From Stenotrophomonas maltophilia (GTDB lineage Bacteria > Pseudomonadota > Gammaproteobacteria > Xanthomonadales > Xanthomonadaceae): 64,000 bases of DNA. This document shows, one piece after another, positions 30,969-39,902 of the stretch. The DNA is taken from the NCBI RefSeq assembly GCF_900186865.1, contig NZ_LT906480.1:948001-1012000 (forward strand), read 5' to 3'. Position numbers and translations under genes: made by a program. How positions within the stretch are numbered: position 1 is the first letter of the stretch; every line of letters starts with the position of its first letter. The notes beneath the pieces were generated by a model, which saw nothing but the letters and a program-made list of their open reading frames with translations, ran no database searches and was not told the DNA's origin.

Positions 30969-32495
30969 TCAGGCCACGAACGGCCGGAACTGGATACCCA
31001 GCCCGGCGATGCCGTCGGTCTCGCCGATCAGGTCGGCGCGGAGCAGCGGGCGCGCATCGATGAAGGCCTGCGGCACGATCAGCGACAGGCGGTTGTCGTC
31101 CGCGGTCAATTCCAATGCCGGCAGCGGATCGTCCTCGTGGGCGCGGTTGAGCAGTACCGCCAGGCGCAGCAGGGCGGCCAACCGGCGTGCGGTCAGCAGC
31201 AGGCGCTCGGGCAGGGCGTCGAACGCGGTCTTGGTCACGCTGCGGCGATGGCTGCGTACCAGTGCGGCCAGCATCTGCTGCTCCTGCCGCGAGAAGCCGG
31301 CGATGTCCGAGTGTTCCAGCACGTAGCTGCCATGCACGTGGTAGCCGCTGTGGGCAATCATCAGGCCCAGCTCGTGCAGGCGCGCGGCCCAGCCGAGCAT
31401 GCGTGCGTCGTCGGCATCGAGTTTCCAGCGCTCCTGCACCTGCTCCAGCAGCGACAGCGCGGTGTCCTGCACGCGGTCGGCCTGTACCGTGTCGATGCCG
31501 TAGCGCTGGCTGAGCGCGGCCACCGATTCGTCGCGCAGGTCGTTCTCACCGGCACGGCCGACGATGTCGTACAGGATGCCTTCGCGCATCGCCGCCTTGC
31601 TGACCAGCAGCTTCTGCAGGCCCAGGGCCTGGAAGGCGGCCTCCAGCACCAGGATGCCGCCGGCGATGATCGGGCGGCGGTCGCTGGACAGGCCCGGCAA
31701 CTGGATGTCGTCGATCTTCTTGGCCTTCAGCAGCTCGTCGCGCAGCTGGGGCAGGGCCTCGGCGGTGATCGCGCCCTTGCTCAGCTTCATCGTCGCGCAG
31801 ATCTCGCTGATTGCCTTGTGCGTGCCCGAAGATCCGAGCGCTTCCTGCCAGCCCAGTGCGCGGTACTTGCTGGCGAAGGGCTGGAACTCGCGGCCGATCT
31901 CGGCCAGCGCGTCCTTCCAGCGCTTCTTGCTCAGCTTGCCGCCGGGGAAGAAGCGGCGGGTGCTGGCGATGCAACCGGCCTGCAGGCTTTCACGCTCCAG
32001 GGTCTGCATGCCCATGCCGATGATGAATTCGGTGGAGCCGCCGCCGATGTCGATGACCAGCCGGCGCTGGCCGGGCTTGGGCGGTTGCGCGTGGGCCACG
32101 CCGAGGTAGATCAGGCGCGCTTCTTCGCGGCCACTGACCACTTCGATGGCATGCCCCAGCGCGGTTTCGGCCGGGACCAGGAACGACTGCGGCGAGCGCA
32201 GCTGGCGTACGGTGTTGGTGGCCAGCGCGCGTACCCGGTGCGGCGGCACATTGCGGATGCGCTGGCCGAAACGGGCCAGGCATTCCAGCGCGCGCTGCCG
32301 TGCGGCGGAAGAGAGCCCACCTTTGCCATCCAGGCCATCGGCCATGCGCACGGTCTCGCGCAGCCGGTCGATCACCCGCAGCTGGCCGAGCGTGTAGCGC
32401 GCGATGACCATGTGGAAACTGTTGGAGCCAAGGTCGATGGCGGCCAGCAGGTCGCCATCCTGCAATGCGGGCGGAGTCGTAGTGGTATGCGGCAT
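30969..32495 (-). CDS. ppx: Exopolyphosphatase
   Basis: Releases phosphate from the ends of polyphosphate chains. At 508 residues it matches E. coli Ppx (513). ASKHA-fold marks: LAAIDLGSNSFHMVIAR at the N-terminus, VIDIGGGSTEFIIGMG near residue 150, and an HD-like C-terminal domain (AARLHELGLMIAHSGYHVHG). It may also act on pppGpp like GppA. It lies downstream of ppk1 on the same strand but 283 bp away with repeats between, so cotranscription is uncertain. Confidence 0.94.
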   Translation of the reverse strand: MPHTTTTPPALQDGDLLAAIDLGSNSFHMVIARYTLGQLRVIDRLRETVRMADGLDGKGGLSSAARQRALECLARFGQRIRNVPPHRVRALATNTVRQLRSPQSFLVPAETALGHAIEVVSGREEARLIYLGVAHAQPPKPGQRRLVIDIGGGSTEFIIGMGMQTLERESLQAGCIASTRRFFPGGKLSKKRWKDALAEIGREFQPFASKYRALGWQEALGSSGTHKAISEICATMKLSKGAITAEALPQLRDELLKAKKIDDIQLPGLSSDRRPIIAGGILVLEAAFQALGLQKLLVSKAAMREGILYDIVGRAGENDLRDESVAALSQRYGIDTVQADRVQDTALSLLEQVQERWKLDADDARMLGWAARLHELGLMIAHSGYHVHGSYVLEHSDIAGFSRQEQQMLAALVRSHRRSVTKTAFDALPERLLLTARRLAALLRLAVLLNRAHEDDPLPALELTADDNRLSLIVPQAFIDARPLLRADLIGETDGIAGLGIQFRPFVA

Positions 32496-32595
32496 GGGCG
32501 AATGTTAGCCGAAGGGGCGGTGTGCTCGTCACCGCGCGGCCTTCACATTTTGGAAGAGGGGAGTGCGGCAGGGCTGCGCCCTGCACCCGCAGAGG

Positions 32596-32619
32596 CAACG
32601 TCAACGTCAACGTCAACAT
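32596..32619. repeat. Short hexanucleotide repeat
   Basis: Three CAACGT units followed by two imperfect ones (CAACAT, CAAAAG), in the ppk1-ppx gap. Confidence 0.6.
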
Positions 32620-32684
32620 CAAAAGCGGGGTATCCGTGGGTTGGCGGACCCACCCCGCCTTTGACAGATTTCTGCGATCTGATG

Positions 32685-32772
32685 GTGGGTGCCGACCGTT
32701 GGTCGGCACTGATCCTATCCCGCCCAAAATCGGTGCCTACTGCTCTTGGTAGGTGTCGACCTTGGTCGACAC
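32685..32772. repeat. Two SMAG-type palindromes between ppk1 and ppx
   Basis: GTGCCGACCGTTGGTCGGCAC at 32689-32709 and the variant GTGTCGACCTTGGTCGACAC at about 32752-32771, the latter headed by GTAG. The second ends just before the ppk1 stop. Confidence 0.8.
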
Positions 32773-32778
32773 ACCGGG

Positions 32779-34866
32779 TCAGAGGCCCTGCATCAATGCC
32801 ATCTGCGCGGAATGCGGGGCTTCGTCGTGGGCCGGGGCACGCTTGTGGTAGATGCCGTCGGCATCCAGTTCCCAGGCGTTGAGGTTGTCGTCCAGGTAGT
32901 TCTGCAGCACCTCGCGGTAGACCCGCTTGGCCAGCTCCGGGTCGAGGATCGGGAAGCAGGTCTCGACCCGGCGCAGCAGGTTGCGCTCCAGCCAGTCGGC
33001 GCTGGCGCAGTACATCTCCGGTGCGCCGTCGTTGCCGAACCAGTAGACGCGGCTGTGCTCCAGGAAGCGGCCGACGATCGAGCGCACGCGGATGTTGTCC
33101 GAGATGCCCGGCACACCCGGGCGCAGGGTGCAGGCGCCGCGGATGATCAGGTCGATCTGCACGCCGGCCTGCGAGGCGGCGTACAGCGCGCGCACCACCT
33201 GCGGTTCGTTCAACGCGTTCATCTTGGCGATGATCCGCGCGGGGCGACCGGCGGCGGCGATGCGCGTTTCGCGCTCGATGCGGCCGAGGATGCCGGTGTG
33301 CAGGGTGAAGGGCGACTGCAGCAGGCGCTTGAGCTTCATCTTCGAGGCCAGCCCGGACAGCTGCTGGAACAGCAGGTGCACGTCGTTGCCGATGTCCGCA
33401 TCGGCGGTGATCAGGCTGATGTCGGTGTACGCGCGGGCGGTGCCGCTGTGGTAGTTGCCGGTGCCCAGGTGTACGTAGCGGCGCAGCTTGCGGCCCTCGC
33501 GGCGCACGATCAGCAGCATCTTGGCGTGGGTCTTGTAGCCGACCACGCCGTACACCACCTGTACGCCGGCTTCCTGCAGGCGATCGGCCAGGCCCAGGTT
33601 GGCCTCTTCGTCGAAGCGTGCGCGCAGTTCAACGACCACGGTCACGTCCTTGCCGTTGCGCGCAGCCTGGATCAGCGCATCGACAATCAGCGAATCCTTG
33701 CCGGTGCGGTACAGGGTCTGCTTGATCGCCAGCACGTTGGGGTCGATCGCTGCCTGCCGGATCAGGTCCAGCACCGCGGTGAAAGCATCGAACGGGTGGT
33801 GCAGCAGCAGGTCCTGGCGCGCCGCGGTCTCGAAGATGCCGTCGCTGTCGCGCAGCGTGCGCGGGGTCATTGGCGGGTACTTCAGGTCCGGCTGTGCGAT
33901 CAGGTCGTACAACTGGATGATGCGGTTGAGGTTGACCGGGCCGTCGATGCGGTACACCGCGTTCTCGGTCAGGCCGAAGTTCTGCAGCAGGGTGCGCACG
34001 ATCTCGCGCGGCATGTCCTGCGCGATTTCCAGCCGCACCGCCGGCCGGTAGCCGCGATCGACCAGTTCGTCGCGCAGTGCCAGCGCCAGGTTCTCCACCT
34101 CCTCCTCGTCCACCACCAGCTCGGAGTTGCGGGTGACGCGGAACTGGTAGGCCCCCTGGACTTCCATGCCCGGGAACAGCTCATCGACGAAGGTGGACAG
34201 CACCGAGGACAGGAACACGAAATTCTGCGACCCGCCGAGCTTCTCCGGCAGCTGGATGATGCGCGGCAGCGAGCGCGGCGCACGCACGATGGCCAGATGG
34301 CCGGCGCGGCCGAATGCGTCGGTGCCCTTCAGCACCACCACGATGTTCAGCGACTTGTTGAGGATCTTCGGGAACGGGTGCACCGGGTCCAGGCCCAGCG
34401 GCGACAGCACCGGCATGATCTCGTTGCGGAAATAGGCGCGCAGCCAGCGCCTCTGCCGATCGGTCCAGGAGTGGCGGCCGAGCACGCCGATGCCGGCCTC
34501 CATCAGCGCCGGGCGCAGCGTCTCGTTCCAGCAGCGGTACTGCTGGTCGACCAGTTGTGCCGCGCGGTCGTGGATGGCGTTGAGGATGGCCTGCGGGCTC
34601 ATCCCGTCCGGTGCCGGTGGCAGGCCGAATTCCTGCGCGTGGCGGACGGCGGCGGCGCGGATCTCGAAGAACTCGTCCAGGTTGGTGCAGGAGATGCACA
34701 TGAAGCGCAGGCGCTCCAGCAGCGGCACCTGCGGATCCATCGCCTGCGCCAGCACGCGGAAGTTGAAATCCAGCTGCGACAGCTCGCGGTTGATGTAGAG
34801 CGCCGGGTCGCGCAACGGATCGTTGTCCGGGCTCACGGGGAGGGGGAGGGATCCGAGGCTGCTCAT
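32779..34866 (-). CDS. ppk1: Polyphosphate kinase 1
   Basis: Builds inorganic polyphosphate from ATP. 695 residues, the usual Ppk1 length (E. coli 688). N-terminal domain: YINRELSQLDFNFRVLAQA. Catalytic part: RFDEEANLGLADRLQEAGV and GYKTHAKMLLIVRREG, whose His is the phosphorylated residue, then RYVHLGTGNYH and DIGNDVHLLFQQLSG. The start ATG 34866 lies 5 bases after the phoR stop, so phoR and ppk1 are almost certainly one transcript. This places polyphosphate synthesis under phosphate-starvation control. Confidence 0.97.
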   Translation of the reverse strand: MSSLGSLPLPVSPDNDPLRDPALYINRELSQLDFNFRVLAQAMDPQVPLLERLRFMCISCTNLDEFFEIRAAAVRHAQEFGLPPAPDGMSPQAILNAIHDRAAQLVDQQYRCWNETLRPALMEAGIGVLGRHSWTDRQRRWLRAYFRNEIMPVLSPLGLDPVHPFPKILNKSLNIVVVLKGTDAFGRAGHLAIVRAPRSLPRIIQLPEKLGGSQNFVFLSSVLSTFVDELFPGMEVQGAYQFRVTRNSELVVDEEEVENLALALRDELVDRGYRPAVRLEIAQDMPREIVRTLLQNFGLTENAVYRIDGPVNLNRIIQLYDLIAQPDLKYPPMTPRTLRDSDGIFETAARQDLLLHHPFDAFTAVLDLIRQAAIDPNVLAIKQTLYRTGKDSLIVDALIQAARNGKDVTVVVELRARFDEEANLGLADRLQEAGVQVVYGVVGYKTHAKMLLIVRREGRKLRRYVHLGTGNYHSGTARAYTDISLITADADIGNDVHLLFQQLSGLASKMKLKRLLQSPFTLHTGILGRIERETRIAAAGRPARIIAKMNALNEPQVVRALYAASQAGVQIDLIIRGACTLRPGVPGISDNIRVRSIVGRFLEHSRVYWFGNDGAPEMYCASADWLERNLLRRVETCFPILDPELAKRVYREVLQNYLDDNLNAWELDADGIYHKRAPAHDEAPHSAQMALMQGL

Positions 34867-34870
34867 GGCG

Positions 34871-36202
34871 TCATTCTTCGATGGAAGTCAGGGGGGCGGA
34901 CTCGCGCGGGCGCACGTGGTCGGCATCGAAATGGCAGGAAAACACCGAGCCCTTGCCGACCTCGCTTTCAATCTCCAGCCGCGCGTGGTGCAGGCCGAGG
35001 ATGTGCTTGACGATGGACAGGCCCAGGCCGGTACCGCCGCTTTCGCGGGAGCGGCTGCTGGAGACGCGGTAGAAACGTTCGGTCAGGCGTGGCAGGTGGG
35101 AAGCCGGGATGCCGTAACCGGAATCGCGCACCGCCAGCACCGCGCCCTCGCCTTCGCGGCGGAACTCCACGGCGATGCGGCCACCGGCCGGCGTATAGCG
35201 CACCGCATTGGTGACCAGGTTGGAGAAGGCGCTATGCAGCTCCTTGGTGGAACCCTGCAGGTCGACGCCGGCCAGATCGTCGATGCTGATCTGGTGGCGG
35301 CCCTGGCTGTGCGCTTCGGCCTCGCGGCGTAGTGTGGCCAGCATCGGCTGCATGGCGACGGTCTCTTCCTCGCTGTGCTCCTGCGATTCCAGCCGCGACA
35401 GGGTCAGCAGGTCTTCCACCAGCTGGGCCATGCGCTGGCTCTGCTTGCGCATTTCTTCCAGCATCGGACCGGTGCCCGGGAAATCCTCCGGGTCCATCAT
35501 GTCCAGGTAACCGTGGACCACGGTGAGCGGCGTGCGCAGTTCGTGTGAAACGTTGGCGACGAAGTCGCGGCGCACCTGTTCCAGGCGCAGCAGCTTGCTG
35601 ACGTCGCGGGCGATCAGCAACCAGTAGTCCGAAGAATACGGAATCAGTCGCAGGTTCAGGCGGATCGCAGGATCGACCGGTGAGGGCACGTCCAGGATCG
35701 GCTCGGCGTTGCGGCCGCCGGCCAGCCAGTGCGCCAGCGGCATCGGCTGCAGGCGTTCGACCAGCGCCTCGCCGAGGTCGCCCGGATGATGCAGGCCAAG
35801 CAGGGCGGTGGCCGCTTCGTTGAACCACTGCACGCGCTGGCTGTTGCGGTCCAGCACCACCACGGCATCGGGCAGCGCGGCGGCCGCGGCGCGGTAGCTG
35901 CGCAGCATGTCGAGCAGGCGGCGCTTGCGAACGCGCATTTCCACCTGGTTGCGGTACAGCAGGCGGTCCAGCTCGTTCCAGACGCCGGTGCCTTCCTCGG
36001 CGGTATCCCAGCGCTGGCGCGCGGTCAGCCGGCGCAGCACGCTGCGCAGCCGCCAGTAATGCCAGGCCAGGGTGGCCAGCGCGCCCAGTGCGATGCACAG
36101 CCACAGGTGACCCGTGAACCACCCCACCAGTCCGGAGAACAGCAGTACCGCGGCAACGGTGGCCAGGGTCTTCAACCAGGCAGAGCGGATGTGGCGGGGC
36201 AT
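34871..36202 (-). CDS. phoR: Phosphate regulon sensor histidine kinase
   Basis: Inner-membrane sensor that phosphorylates PhoB in low phosphate. 443 residues. Two membrane helices lie at about 10-30 and 33-48, with almost no periplasmic loop, as in PhoR. Then a PAS domain (LPDAVVVLDRNSQRVQWFNE), the HisKA box VANVSHELRTPLTVVHGY with His220, and the ATPase domain: NLVTNAVRYTPAGG, RDSGYGIPASHLPRL, GGTGLGLSIVKHIL. It sits 106 bp downstream of phoB and 4 bp before ppk1. Confidence 0.96.
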   Translation of the reverse strand: MPRHIRSAWLKTLATVAAVLLFSGLVGWFTGHLWLCIALGALATLAWHYWRLRSVLRRLTARQRWDTAEEGTGVWNELDRLLYRNQVEMRVRKRRLLDMLRSYRAAAAALPDAVVVLDRNSQRVQWFNEAATALLGLHHPGDLGEALVERLQPMPLAHWLAGGRNAEPILDVPSPVDPAIRLNLRLIPYSSDYWLLIARDVSKLLRLEQVRRDFVANVSHELRTPLTVVHGYLDMMDPEDFPGTGPMLEEMRKQSQRMAQLVEDLLTLSRLESQEHSEEETVAMQPMLATLRREAEAHSQGRHQISIDDLAGVDLQGSTKELHSAFSNLVTNAVRYTPAGGRIAVEFRREGEGAVLAVRDSGYGIPASHLPRLTERFYRVSSSRSRESGGTGLGLSIVKHILGLHHARLEIESEVGKGSVFSCHFDADHVRPRESAPLTSIEE

Positions 36203-36308
36203 TGCGATCTCGTCGTTGAAGTGCGGCGGTTCACTGGGGTGAACCGAGGGTTATAGCAGAGTTGCCGGCGCCGGCACCCGCGGGTGCGCGGCGTCGGCAC
36301 GACGAGAC

Positions 36309-36998
36309 TCAGGTCGCGGTGGAGAAGCGGTAGCCGGCGCCGCGCACGGTCTGCACCATGTTCTCGGCGTTGAACGGTTCCAGCGTCTTGCGCAGGCGGC
36401 GGATGTGCACGTCGATGGTGCGCTCCTCCACGTACACGCTGCCGCCCCACACATGGTCCAGCAGCTGGGCGCGGGTGTAGACGCGCTCGGGGTGGGTCAT
36501 GAAGAAGTGCAGCAGGCGGTACTCGGTCGGGCCGATCGGCACCGGCTGGTCGTTGGCGAACACGCGATGGGCGGCGCCGTCGATGCGGATCGGGCCGACG
36601 GCCACGCTGCCGTCCTCGTCGTCCTCGCGGGCGCGGCGCATGACCGCACGGATGCGGGCCAGCAGTTCGCGCGCCGAGAACGGCTTGACCACATAGTCGT
36701 CGACGCCGGCTTCAAGGCCACCTACGCGGTCGTTCTCTTCACCGCGGGCGGTCAGCATGATGATCGGCACTTCGCGGGTCAGCGTTTCCTTGCGCCAGCG
36801 GCGGGCCAGGTCCAGGCCGCTGGTGCCGGGCAGCATCCAGTCCAGCAGGATCAGGTCGGGGACGCGGTCGGCGATGGCGGTCTGGGCCTCACGGGCATCG
36901 CCGGCGTGGACCGGTTCGTAATCGCCCTTGCGCAGGGCGAAGGCGACCATTTCACGGATCGCGGGCTCGTCATCGACGATCAGGATGCGTTTCTGCAC
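36309..36998 (-). CDS. phoB: Phosphate regulon response regulator
   Basis: OmpR-type transcription factor binding Pho boxes when phosphorylated by PhoR. 229 residues as in E. coli PhoB. Receiver domain: acidic pair Asp9-Asp10, phospho-acceptor Asp53 in LILLDWMLPGTSG, and Lys in DDYVVKPFSARELLARI. The winged-helix domain has PTEYRLLHFFMTHPERVYTR and VEERTIDVHIRRLRKTLEP. A candidate Pho box lies 53 bp before the start, consistent with autoregulation. Confidence 0.97.
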   Translation of the reverse strand: MQKRILIVDDEPAIREMVAFALRKGDYEPVHAGDAREAQTAIADRVPDLILLDWMLPGTSGLDLARRWRKETLTREVPIIMLTARGEENDRVGGLEAGVDDYVVKPFSARELLARIRAVMRRAREDDEDGSVAVGPIRIDGAAHRVFANDQPVPIGPTEYRLLHFFMTHPERVYTRAQLLDHVWGGSVYVEERTIDVHIRRLRKTLEPFNAENMVQTVRGAGYRFSTAT

Positions 36999-37050
36999 GA
37001 GGACACCGTAGGGCTCGGTTACTGGAGTGGTGCCAGTAGACTACGGTTTG

Positions 37051-37068
37051 ATGACATGTTTGTGACTA
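37051..37068 (-). promoter_or_regulatory. Candidate Pho box before phoB
   Basis: On the minus strand TAGTCAC, four bases, ATGTCAT: two 7-bp direct repeats with the 11-bp period of the Pho box, compared with consensus CTGTCAT. A possible -10 (TAGTCT) begins 8 bases after the box. Confidence 0.55.
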
Positions 37069-37114
37069 CCTGGCCGGAACCGGTCGGGATTGCCATCGAC
37101 TGGTCATGCAACAC

Positions 37115-38761
37115 TCAGCGGCGGTCCAAGTCCGGGTCCTGCACGCCCTGGCGGCGCAGCTCCAGCACGGTGGGGGTGATCGCCTCGATGCGCGCATCCA
37201 CCCGCGCCCGGCCCACGTAGTCCAGCGCCGGGTTGCGCTTGAGGGCCTGCAGCTGCATCAGCGATTGCTCCGGGCGGCCGCTGAGGAAGGCGGCCTCGGC
37301 ATAGGCCTCGCTGGCGCGCACGCTGTCACCGGCCAGCTCGCTGGCGCGGGCGTATCGCTGCTGGAAGACCGGATCGTTACCACTTTGCGACAGCAGGGGC
37401 CGCAGCATGGCCTGAGCGCGCTGGCCCGCCTCGCGGGTGCCCTGTTCGTTCAGGATCTCGGCGTAGGTCAGAGCCACGGGCCGGCTGTTGGGGTGCTCGC
37501 GCAGCAGCTGCTCGAAACGGGTGTTGGCCTGCGCGCCCAGTCCGGCACGCGATTCGGCCTCGCCCAGGCCCAGTGCCAGCCACAGGTTGTCCGGGCGGGT
37601 CTGCAGCAGGCTGGCCAGGGTCTGCCGGGCCTGCGTGGCACCGCTGCGGCCGCCGCGCATGACCGCCAGGGCCTGGCCATAGCGCTGGGCGTCGTTGAGA
37701 CCGTCCTTCTGCCGCTTGGCCATGTCCGCGTATTCGCGCTCCACTTCGGCGGTGGAATCGGCGCTCAGCACGCGCAGGCGCTCGCGTGCCCACTCGAAGT
37801 CGCCACTGGCGCCACGGGCCAGCTGGCCGACCGGAACGCGCAGCACGCTGCTGGGCAGCAAGGGGTTGTTTCCGCGCAGCAGCGGCTCGGCCAGGCCCGG
37901 GTCGGCCGGATTCACCCGCTCCCTGCGTTCGCCGCTGGGGGTGCTGGTGGTCAGCAGCACCGTGTCCTTCTTCATCTGCTCGGCGCGGGCCTTGGCCTCG
38001 CTGATGCGGGTGATGTTGACCGGGTGGGTGCGCAGGAACTCGGGCACGCTGTAGCCGCCCTCGTTGCCGCGCATCGCCGCCGACATGCGCTCGAAGAAGC
38101 CGGCCATGGCATCCACGTCGTAGCCGCTGCGCGACAGGGTGCGGATGCCGAGGCGGTCGGCCTCCGATTCGTTGGAGCGGGTGTAGTTGATCTGCCGCTG
38201 CTGCATCAGGCCCATGCCGGAGCTGATCGCGGCCATCGTCGCGTTGCCGGAGGAGGTGCTGTTGCTGGCCTGCGCGGCCACCACCGCCGCCAGCATGCCG
38301 AGCAGGATCGGTATCTGGTCGCGCTGGGCGCGTTCGACCCCGCGCAGCACGTGCTGCTGGGTGACGTGGGCGATTTCGTGCGACAGGACTGCAGCCACCT
38401 CGTCCTCGCGCTCGGCGGTCAGCACCAGGCCTGCATTGACCCCGATATAGCCGCCCAGCGTGGCGAAGGCGTTGATCTGGCGGTCCTTCATCACGAAGAA
38501 CGTGTAGGGCTGGCGCGGCTGGTCGCTGTTGGAGCCAAGCCGGGTGCCCATGGTCTGCAGCCAGTCGTTCACCAGCGGGTCGTCCAGCAGGTAGCCGTAG
38601 TTGCGCAGCTCGCGCAGCATCATCGCGCCGTACTCGGCCTGGCGCGCCGGGGTCAGCAGCTCGCCGGCCGAGGAGCCGATGTCGGGCAGCTTCTCCTGGG
38701 CCTGGGCCAGCGGCATGGCCAGGGCCAGGGTAACGGCGGTAGTCAGCAGCAGGGCTCGCAA
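37115..38761 (-). CDS. BepA-like periplasmic M48 metalloprotease
   Basis: Periplasmic protease/chaperone that assists or degrades outer membrane proteins such as LptD. The 548-residue form starts at TTG 38761, preceded by GAGGA eight bases upstream and giving a clean signal peptide (MRALLLTTAVTLALAMPLAQ). An ATG at 38815 would add 18 residues before the signal and has no ribosome site. Zinc motif LSHEIAHVTQQHVL near residue 125; third ligand in NESEADRLGIRTL. The C-terminal third carries TPR-like helices (LALGLGEAESRAGLGAQANT), as in BepA. Confidence 0.88.
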   Translation of the reverse strand: MRALLLTTAVTLALAMPLAQAQEKLPDIGSSAGELLTPARQAEYGAMMLRELRNYGYLLDDPLVNDWLQTMGTRLGSNSDQPRQPYTFFVMKDRQINAFATLGGYIGVNAGLVLTAEREDEVAAVLSHEIAHVTQQHVLRGVERAQRDQIPILLGMLAAVVAAQASNSTSSGNATMAAISSGMGLMQQRQINYTRSNESEADRLGIRTLSRSGYDVDAMAGFFERMSAAMRGNEGGYSVPEFLRTHPVNITRISEAKARAEQMKKDTVLLTTSTPSGERRERVNPADPGLAEPLLRGNNPLLPSSVLRVPVGQLARGASGDFEWARERLRVLSADSTAEVEREYADMAKRQKDGLNDAQRYGQALAVMRGGRSGATQARQTLASLLQTRPDNLWLALGLGEAESRAGLGAQANTRFEQLLREHPNSRPVALTYAEILNEQGTREAGQRAQAMLRPLLSQSGNDPVFQQRYARASELAGDSVRASEAYAEAAFLSGRPEQSLMQLQALKRNPALDYVGRARVDARIEAITPTVLELRRQGVQDPDLDRR

Positions 38762-38903
38762 GCGGAAGGTCCTCGGGCAGGGCGCGCCAAGCGTGGCAGG
38801 GCAGGGGGCAACCATTCGTTAACCCACAGTGTTGCGGCGGTGGCGTGGAATTTCCAGCGCACCGGTACCATATGTAGACCGTCGATCCATCGTGGAGTTT
38901 CCC

Positions 38904-39194
38904 GTGACAGCCCAGACCGCCGGCGGCGCCCCCGCCATCACCATCTATTCCACCGCCGTCTGCCCGTACTGCGTGGCCGCCAAGAACTTCCTGAAGAGCA
39001 AGGGCCAGCAGTGGACCGAGGTCCGCATCGACCTGGACCCGGCCGAGCGCGAGAAGATGATGGCACTGACCCGCCGCACCAGCGTGCCGCAGATCTTCGT
39101 CGGCGACGTCCACGTGGGCGGCTACGACGACATGATGGCCCTGCACCGTGAAGGCAAGCTCGAGCCGCTGCTGGCCGGGCAGGGCCAGGCATGA
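38904..39194 (+). CDS. grxC: Glutaredoxin 3-type
   Basis: Glutathione-dependent dithiol reductase, 96 residues. Thioredoxin fold with the active site STAVCPYCVAAKNFL near residue 20, the cis-Pro segment TSVPQIFVGDVHVGGYDDM, and glutathione-contacting GGYDD. The GTG start at 38904 follows TGGAG; an ATG farther upstream would add an unrelated leader. It overlaps the next gene by four bases (ATGA). Confidence 0.93.
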   Translation: MTAQTAGGAPAITIYSTAVCPYCVAAKNFLKSKGQQWTEVRIDLDPAEREKMMALTRRTSVPQIFVGDVHVGGYDDMMALHREGKLEPLLAGQGQA

Positions 39195-39583
39195 GCGCGG
39201 CCGACGACGGCAGCAAGGACCGCATCGCCGAATTCACCGACTTCCGCAAGCGCATGAACGAACGCATCCTGGGCGAACCGAACCAGGTGGTGCGGCGCTT
39301 CTTCGCACTGGACACGCAGACCTACCAGGCCGGCGCGCTGGACGTGAAGACCAAGGAACTGCTGGGCCTGGTGGCCTCGATGGTGCTGCGCTGCGACGAC
39401 TGCATCAGCTACCACGTGGCCCAGTGCAAGGACGCCGGGGTAACCCGTGAAGAGTTCTTCGAGACCTTCTCGGTCGGCCTGGTGGTGGGCGGTTCCATCG
39501 TGATCCCGCACCTGCGCCGCGCGGTCGACTTCCTCGACCAGCTTGAAGGCGGCGCCAGCGCTCCGGCAGCGCACGAGCACTGA
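39191..39583 (+). CDS. Carboxymuconolactone decarboxylase family protein
   Basis: A 130-residue all-helical protein of the CMD/AhpD-like family. The redox motif MVLRCDDCISYHVAQCKDAG has CxxC plus the conserved His six residues on, as in AhpD-type peroxidase partners. Its start overlaps the glutaredoxin stop (ATGA), so the two are translated together and a joint thiol-redox job is a fair inference. Ring-cleavage decarboxylase activity is unlikely because other aromatic pathway genes are absent. Confidence 0.85.
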   Translation: MSAADDGSKDRIAEFTDFRKRMNERILGEPNQVVRRFFALDTQTYQAGALDVKTKELLGLVASMVLRCDDCISYHVAQCKDAGVTREEFFETFSVGLVVGGSIVIPHLRRAVDFLDQLEGGASAPAAHEH

Positions 39584-39585
39584 GG

Positions 39586-39659
39586 GCAGTGCCGGCCGCA
39601 GGCCGGCATCGCCTGAATCCGGCATGGCCGGGGTTGCCGGCCAGCGGCCGGCACTACCG
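39586..39659. repeat. Inverted SMAG dimer
   Basis: GCAGTGCCGGCCGCAGGCC head at 39586 and the reverse-oriented copy ending GGCACTACC at 39658, separated by about 25 bases. It can fold into one long hairpin after the CMD gene. Confidence 0.85.
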
Positions 39660-39754
39660 GGCCCGCGAGGGGGCCTGTCCCGCGATCCAACAGCCCAGGA
39701 GCCCTTCTTGTTGAAGGGGCGCGCCGACAGGCGGGGGTAGAGGAAAAATGCGCG

Positions 39755-39827
39755 GGCAATTATGCCTTTGCCGGGGTCAGGACCATGGTCTACTTGGGTA
39801 GCCGCCCCCGGCTAAGGCATAATTGCC
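39755..39827. promoter_or_regulatory. Nested palindrome overlapping the icd promoter
   Basis: Arms 39755-39776 and 39806-39827 pair at 21 of 22 positions; the 29-bp interior holds the perfect palindrome GACCATGGTC at 39781-39790. Within it lies a sigma-70-like promoter for isocitrate dehydrogenase: TTGGGT (39794-39799), 18 bp, CATAAT (39818-39823). The right arm covers the -10. Confidence 0.6.
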
Positions 39828-39902
39828 GGTGAAACTTCCTTTGCGCCGGCGTTTCCGGGCACGTCCGGACGGCGTTTTTCCCCCTGTTCGGAACATCGAT
39901 CA

